From Ruminococcus sp. (GTDB lineage: Bacteria > Bacillota > Clostridia > Oscillospirales > Acutalibacteraceae), in NCBI GenBank assembly GCA_017380355.1, contig JAFOED010000096.1, positions 1 to 11,210 on the forward strand: 11,210 nucleotides of DNA, read 5' to 3'. Position numbers and translations under genes: made by a program. Under the pieces are notes generated by a model. That model saw nothing but the letters and a program-made list of their open reading frames with translations, was not told the DNA's origin and did not search any database. Shown in pieces: positions 7,654 through 11,210 of this stretch; the stretch's first letter is position 1; every line of letters starts with the position of its first letter.

Positions 7654-10600
7654 CCCTTTTCTTGAAACAATCATAAATATAGTAAAAGTCTTGTTAGCGA
7701 TAGTTCCTTTTGTCGTTTTATGCTTTGTGTGCGCAAAGGTTAATATAGTTAAAACACAGCGTAGCAAGCAATTTTTGATGCCGGTTATCGCTGTACTGTA
7801 TTCGGTTTTTGCACTCATTATGATGAACAAATTGAACACATGGATACTGAGGTTTATAAAGAATATTCCGAAGTGGATTATGTCTTTGGCAGGTGTGGAT
7901 TTTTTACCTGCTCAGCTTCAGGAACCGATTGCGATTGTCGGAAATTACATAAAGACTTTTCTTGATAGTCTTAACCTTACATTCTGGGTTTTCTTTATTA
8001 CAAACGCTTTAATCATAGCTGTTTATCTTATTGTTAAGAAAATCGCTATTATGATTATGGCTAAAAAAGTAAAGAAAGACGGCGACATCCACACTCAGGT
8101 AGCAAGTCATTTTTACGACTTCTTCGTAGAAAAAGACGTGTGGTGTTTAAAGGAAAATTACGTGCAGGCAAGAAGCTTTTTAAAGTTTTTCTACATAATA
8201 GCTGTAATTTTCTCCTGCATACTCACTATCGCAAGTCGTTGGATGTATTATGATAAGTGGATATCCAGCGTGTTTTATCCTGTTTTCGGTATCATCATTT
8301 TGGGCGAAGTTTACTTTTATCTTGATGGTATTACAGCACGCGAGTATACAAACGATATCCTTGGTGAGGATGAAGACGCATACAAAGTCGTCAATTACTC
8401 ATTACTTCGAAAGTTCTTACGCTCTATTTTTTCAGATAAACTCTTAAGTGAGAATACAAGCATCAACAACGCTCTTGCGTATGATGTTACTACTGATGAT
8501 ATAGTACGCGAACTCGAAAGTGATGAAGATCCAAAAATCGCTACTTTTGCTTCTTATATAGATGTTCTGAACAGAACAGGATTCAAGATTGACCACAACT
8601 ATTTTTATTCATCCCTTGATATGCTTAACGGAAAGAGCGTGTTGTTTAACAACCCGTTCTACAACGACCTTATTCCGTACGCATTCTATCCGATGAACAG
8701 AACGTTGTTAAGTCACAAAAAAGTCCTTGTTGTACTGGGAAGACACGCGATAGAAGACGATATCAAAGAGTGGCTCGAGCGCGGTATTGAGTCTGTTACC
8801 AATATTCCGTTTATGTGGAATATCGGAGTTTTAACAAAAGAACAGCAGGACCTTGATATCGGTATTGTTACACGCTCTGATGTTTTAGATATCGAAATGC
8901 ACAACGCAAATTCTGATTTCCTTGAAAATGTCGGATTTTTCGTTGTGATAGAACCATCAAAACTCATTTCTACTGCACAGATAGGTCTTAACCTTCTCGT
9001 TAAAAAGTGCAAAACAAATGAGGACAATAATATAGTATTCTGTTTATGCGATAAAAACTGTGACGGTCTTGTTGATGCTATGTCACATACTTTGATGACA
9101 AGCATTACTGAGGTTTCTGCTACAAGTAAGCATCTTGGCACAGTATCGTATATGTGTTGGGAATCTGACAAAGAGTATCTCCACCACAGACTTCTCCCGA
9201 ATATCTCCAGATATCTCGGTATGGGTACTGAACTTTCTTTTGCGGCACTTAAGAATCAGGTGTCAAAAACAAGATGGTATGGTGGCGAAGCGTTCCCTGT
9301 AACAGATATGCGCTGGATTGCAAAGCAGTACTATTATGACCTTACAAAGTACGCTAGCATTTCTACTAATCAGGATGCTATGGATGAGCACTTTATTACA
9401 AGCTCGAATTTCTGGAGTGCACAGACCGAGAGAAACTGTTACACAACAGTAGAAGATGAGTCTTATAATATGTTTGAGATTTTACGTGATTTCTCAACAC
9501 GTACTACAGATCAGGGCTTCATAAACGTAATTTCATCCGAGTATCTGATGAAGGATTATATGTCCGATAACGCGTCTATTTTCGAAACAGACGCAAAGGC
9601 TATTCCACAGATAGTAGCGGATTATACCCGCTCTAACCGTAACACTGCCTTAAGACTTATTTTAAGACTCAGCACCTACCCTGTAGAGAAATCTTTACTC
9701 GAAAAAGAACTTTCGTTGCTGGGTATCGAAGTGTTCGACCTGAAGAAACAGCTGTGGTTTGAGTTTTATCGCTGCTTTGCTGACGTCGATGCTGTAGCAA
9801 AGCTGTCACCAGACTACAAACAGGCAGTTTGCGATGTTTTCGGTATGCCGATTAAATTCGGTGATGTTGAAATGTCACATAGCATTATCGATGTTAACGA
9901 AGGCTTTAACGTTAAAAAGGGTACAATGGAAACTCTGTACTCTATTACAGATAAAGTGTTTATCTCTTCGTGCGTATCACAGCTCAAATCTGCAGGCTAT
10001 GTCGCTGAAGATGAAAAGGGTGAGAGATATTACTTAGGTTCTGAGCTTCGCGGTCATATTTACCAGAAGTATCTTCCTGGTCAATTCTTCACATTCGGTG
10101 GTAAGTACTACGAAATGCAGTATCTTACTGCTGATGGTCAGGTGCTCGTTCGCAGAGCTGCTGATCATATTAATGGCAGACCTGAGTACAGACAGCTCAG
10201 AGAGTACTGTATCCGTGGTGTGCGTCAGTCCGATAAGATTGGTGCACAGCAGAATATCGCAGGTATGAAGATTGTAAAAGAGTACGCAGACATAACTGTT
10301 GATACTCCTGGTTACTTACGTATGGATAAGTATAACGATTTTGCTTCTGCAAAGAAGGTTTCTTTCGAGGGCGAAAACAACGGTATTCCACAGCGTAAGT
10401 ACTTCAATAAGGAAATCCTGAGAATCGAGCTGCCTGCTTATGAAGATAAGCTGACAGACAGTATCAGATATACTATTACTCTTCTTATCAACGAGCTTTT
10501 CAGAACACTTTTTGCTGAAAATCAGGCTTATGTCTGTGCGCTGACTGATTGTAGCTTTATTACTGATGACAGTAGAATTAATCCGCTTACATATTCACTA

Positions 10601-11210
10601 TGCAGTGAAAACTGTGAGCTTAATAATAACTCGATTTACATTATCGAGGACAGCCAGCTTGATTTAGGTTTAGCTGTAGCGGTCGAGAGAAATATCGAAA
10701 GAATTCTCAGCATAGTACACGACTATCTTGACTGGCATTTTGATACTCTTGAGACTTCTCTTAATCCACCTGTAGAACCTGAATCTCCGATTAAGTTCTC
10801 AGACGAGCCTTTCGTTCCTGAGGGTGTTGACCCTGAAAAAGAAGGTGAACCTGATGGTAAGAAGAAAGGCATTTTCAGAAGAGCTATCGATAAAATTAAA
10901 GGCTGGTTTAAGAAAAAACCTAAAAAAGAAAAAGAGCCTGTTGCTGAGGAGGAAACTCCTACTGCAGAGCCAGTAGAGGAAACAACGGAAATTACAGCTG
11001 TTGATGGTGAAACTGTTGAAGAAACTCCTGTTGTTGAAAATGAGGAAGAAACTGTGGATGAAACTCAAGAAATTGAGTCTACAGAAACACAGGCTGATGA
11101 AACAGTTCCTGAAGAAACAGAAGAGACAACAGTGGTTATTCCACAGGATACAGAAGATACAACTGTTGATCCTGAAGAAGTTTCGGATAATGCTGTAACC
11201 GACGAAGCTG
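7646..11210 (+). CDS. Polytopic membrane protein with degenerate SF2 helicase-like region, 3'-truncated (>=1188 residues)
   Basis: Open from ATG 7646 to the right edge with no stop. Five predicted transmembrane helices lie at about residues 15-35, 43-60, 113-130, 179-197 and 206-226. The basic loops (KTQRSKQ; AKKVKKDG) predict N-out/C-in, so the rest is cytoplasmic. From about residue 308 it follows the order of a superfamily 2 helicase: GKSVLFNNPFYNDL (329-342) where motif I (usually GxxVLVxAPTGSGKT) belongs, KKVLVVLGRHAIEDDIKEWL (motif Ia-like, 358-377), DIGIVTRSDVL (404-414), FFVVIEPSKLI in place of the DExH strand, and IVFCLCDK (463-470) in place of the SAT strand. Residues ~790-860 (LPGQFFTFGGKYYEM) and ~975-1035 (IYIIEDSQLDLGLAVAVERN) resemble the beta-barrel and DUF1998 parts of MrfA/Lhr-like helicases. 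Walker A lysine and DExH are absent, so no ATPase activity is expected. A basic helix and an acidic tail follow. The homology is recognised by eye only. Confidence 0.8.
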   Translation, partial: MINPFLETIINIVKVLLAIVPFVVLCFVCAKVNIVKTQRSKQFLMPVIAVLYSVFALIMMNKLNTWILRFIKNIPKWIMSLAGVDFLPAQLQEPIAIVGNYIKTFLDSLNLTFWVFFITNALIIAVYLIVKKIAIMIMAKKVKKDGDIHTQVASHFYDFFVEKDVWCLKENYVQARSFLKFFYIIAVIFSCILTIASRWMYYDKWISSVFYPVFGIIILGEVYFYLDGITAREYTNDILGEDEDAYKVVNYSLLRKFLRSIFSDKLLSENTSINNALAYDVTTDDIVRELESDEDPKIATFASYIDVLNRTGFKIDHNYFYSSLDMLNGKSVLFNNPFYNDLIPYAFYPMNRTLLSHKKVLVVLGRHAIEDDIKEWLERGIESVTNIPFMWNIGVLTKEQQDLDIGIVTRSDVLDIEMHNANSDFLENVGFFVVIEPSKLISTAQIGLNLLVKKCKTNEDNNIVFCLCDKNCDGLVDAMSHTLMTSITEVSATSKHLGTVSYMCWESDKEYLHHRLLPNISRYLGMGTELSFAALKNQVSKTRWYGGEAFPVTDMRWIAKQYYYDLTKYASISTNQDAMDEHFITSSNFWSAQTERNCYTTVEDESYNMFEILRDFSTRTTDQGFINVISSEYLMKDYMSDNASIFETDAKAIPQIVADYTRSNRNTALRLILRLSTYPVEKSLLEKELSLLGIEVFDLKKQLWFEFYRCFADVDAVAKLSPDYKQAVCDVFGMPIKFGDVEMSHSIIDVNEGFNVKKGTMETLYSITDKVFISSCVSQLKSAGYVAEDEKGERYYLGSELRGHIYQKYLPGQFFTFGGKYYEMQYLTADGQVLVRRAADHINGRPEYRQLREYCIRGVRQSDKIGAQQNIAGMKIVKEYADITVDTPGYLRMDKYNDFASAKKVSFEGENNGIPQRKYFNKEILRIELPAYEDKLTDSIRYTITLLINELFRTLFAENQAYVCALTDCSFITDDSRINPLTYSLCSENCELNNNSIYIIEDSQLDLGLAVAVERNIERILSIVHDYLDWHFDTLETSLNPPVEPESPIKFSDEPFVPEGVDPEKEGEPDGKKKGIFRRAIDKIKGWFKKKPKKEKEPVAEEETPTAEPVEETTEITAVDGETVEETPVVENEEETVDETQEIESTETQADETVPEETEETTVVIPQDTEDTTVDPEEVSDNAVTDEA
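7688..8323 (+). other. Five-helix membrane domain of the fourth gene product
   Basis: The hydrophobic segments are VLLAIVPFVVLCFVCA, FLMPVIAVLYSVFALIMM, FWVFFITNALIIAVYLIV, FLKFFYIIAVIFSCILTI and SVFYPVFGIIILGEVYFYL. Positive charges follow segments 1 and 3, consistent with an outside N-terminus and a cytoplasmic C-terminal region. Exact boundaries are by eye. Confidence 0.75.
8567..10750 (+). other. Pseudo-helicase-like region (SF2 core plus DUF1998-like C-terminus)
   Basis: Residues about 308-1035 of the fourth protein. Strand and helix spacing match a DEAD/DEAH-type core, but motif I reads NNPFYNDL, motif II reads IEPSK and motif III reads LCDKN, so all catalytic signatures are lost. The second RecA-like half (about 500-680) is hard to identify. 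A possible winged helix (residues ~760-800, SCVSQLKSAGYVAEDEKG) precedes the small beta-barrel and the DUF1998-like segment. Confidence 0.5.
10859..10933 (+). other. Basic amphipathic helix in the fourth gene product
   Basis: Residues 1072-1096, with core GIFRRAIDKIKGWFKKKPKK. Hydrophobic residues (I, F, I, I, W, F) recur every three to four positions on a lysine/arginine-rich background, typical of peripheral membrane-binding or protein-docking helices. The function is inferred. Confidence 0.55.
10937..11210 (+). repeat. Acidic Thr/Glu/Val-rich low-complexity tail, running off the window
   Basis: At least 91 residues built from degenerate units such as EETPT, VEETPVVE, VDETQEIE, VPEETEETT. 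No aromatic residues are seen, so it is almost certainly disordered. At the DNA level this gives recurring gaaac/gaagaaac runs rather than exact tandem repeats. It could act as a linker to a further domain beyond the edge, or as a binding or phosphorylation tail. Confidence 0.8.

Noticed and set aside
8630..8671. Active Walker A motif in the fourth protein
   Set aside because: GKS at 329-331 sits before the strand, at the 'G-k-vl' position that precedes motif I in helicases; the phosphate-binding loop itself reads NNPFYNDL and lacks the GKT/GKS.
8713..9171. Minus-strand open frame of 152 codons
   Set aside because: It lies wholly inside the fourth gene, whose reading frame has coherent domain structure; the antisense translation shows no recognisable motif and no ribosome binding site was noted.
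10937..11210. Tandem DNA repeat array or CRISPR
   Set aside because: The repeating units are degenerate and follow amino-acid bias (Glu/Thr/Val); there are no constant-length repeats separated by unique spacers.

Overview
The window is an all-plus-strand, almost gapless four-gene block from what looks like a low-to-mid GC Gram-positive bacterium. A clostridial/Oscillospiraceae-type Bacillota is my best guess, from the strong GGAGG ribosome binding sites, the codon use and the compact operon; this is inference, since there is no rRNA or housekeeping marker. Both outer genes run off the window. I see no RNA genes, CRISPR array, insertion sequence, terminator or clear promoter.

Layout: (A) 2-1801 is the 3' part of a membrane-anchored protein. 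It has the tail of a probable von Willebrand A (VWA) domain, a beta-rich Ig-like stalk, one transmembrane helix and a small beta-rich C-terminal domain. (B) 1816-5403 is a 1195-residue tubulin/FtsZ-superfamily GTPase of the large 'tubulin-like' (Tubulin_2) type, with the GGTGSG signature and a very long C-terminal extension. (C) 5437-7653 is a 738-residue protein of unknown family with a receiver-like N-terminus and a transmembrane hairpin near residues 539-592. (D) 7646-11210 is open to the right edge: at least 1188 residues, with about five N-terminal transmembrane helices, then a region that reads like a catalytically dead superfamily 2 helicase with a DUF1998-like end, then a basic amphipathic helix and an acidic Thr/Glu-rich tail.

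Gaps of 14 and 33 bases, an 8-base overlap and a good ribosome binding site before each downstream gene indicate one transcript. Pairing a large tubulin-like GTPase with a VWA membrane protein matches the predicted membrane-remodelling systems described for the FtsZ-like family 2 proteins (Makarova and Koonin, from memory). A plausible working model is a membrane-anchored sensor (A) and two membrane scaffolds (C, D) that recruit or control a cytoplasmic tubulin-like GTPase (B). The apparent pseudo-helicase fused to transmembrane segments in D is the most unusual element and may be undescribed.
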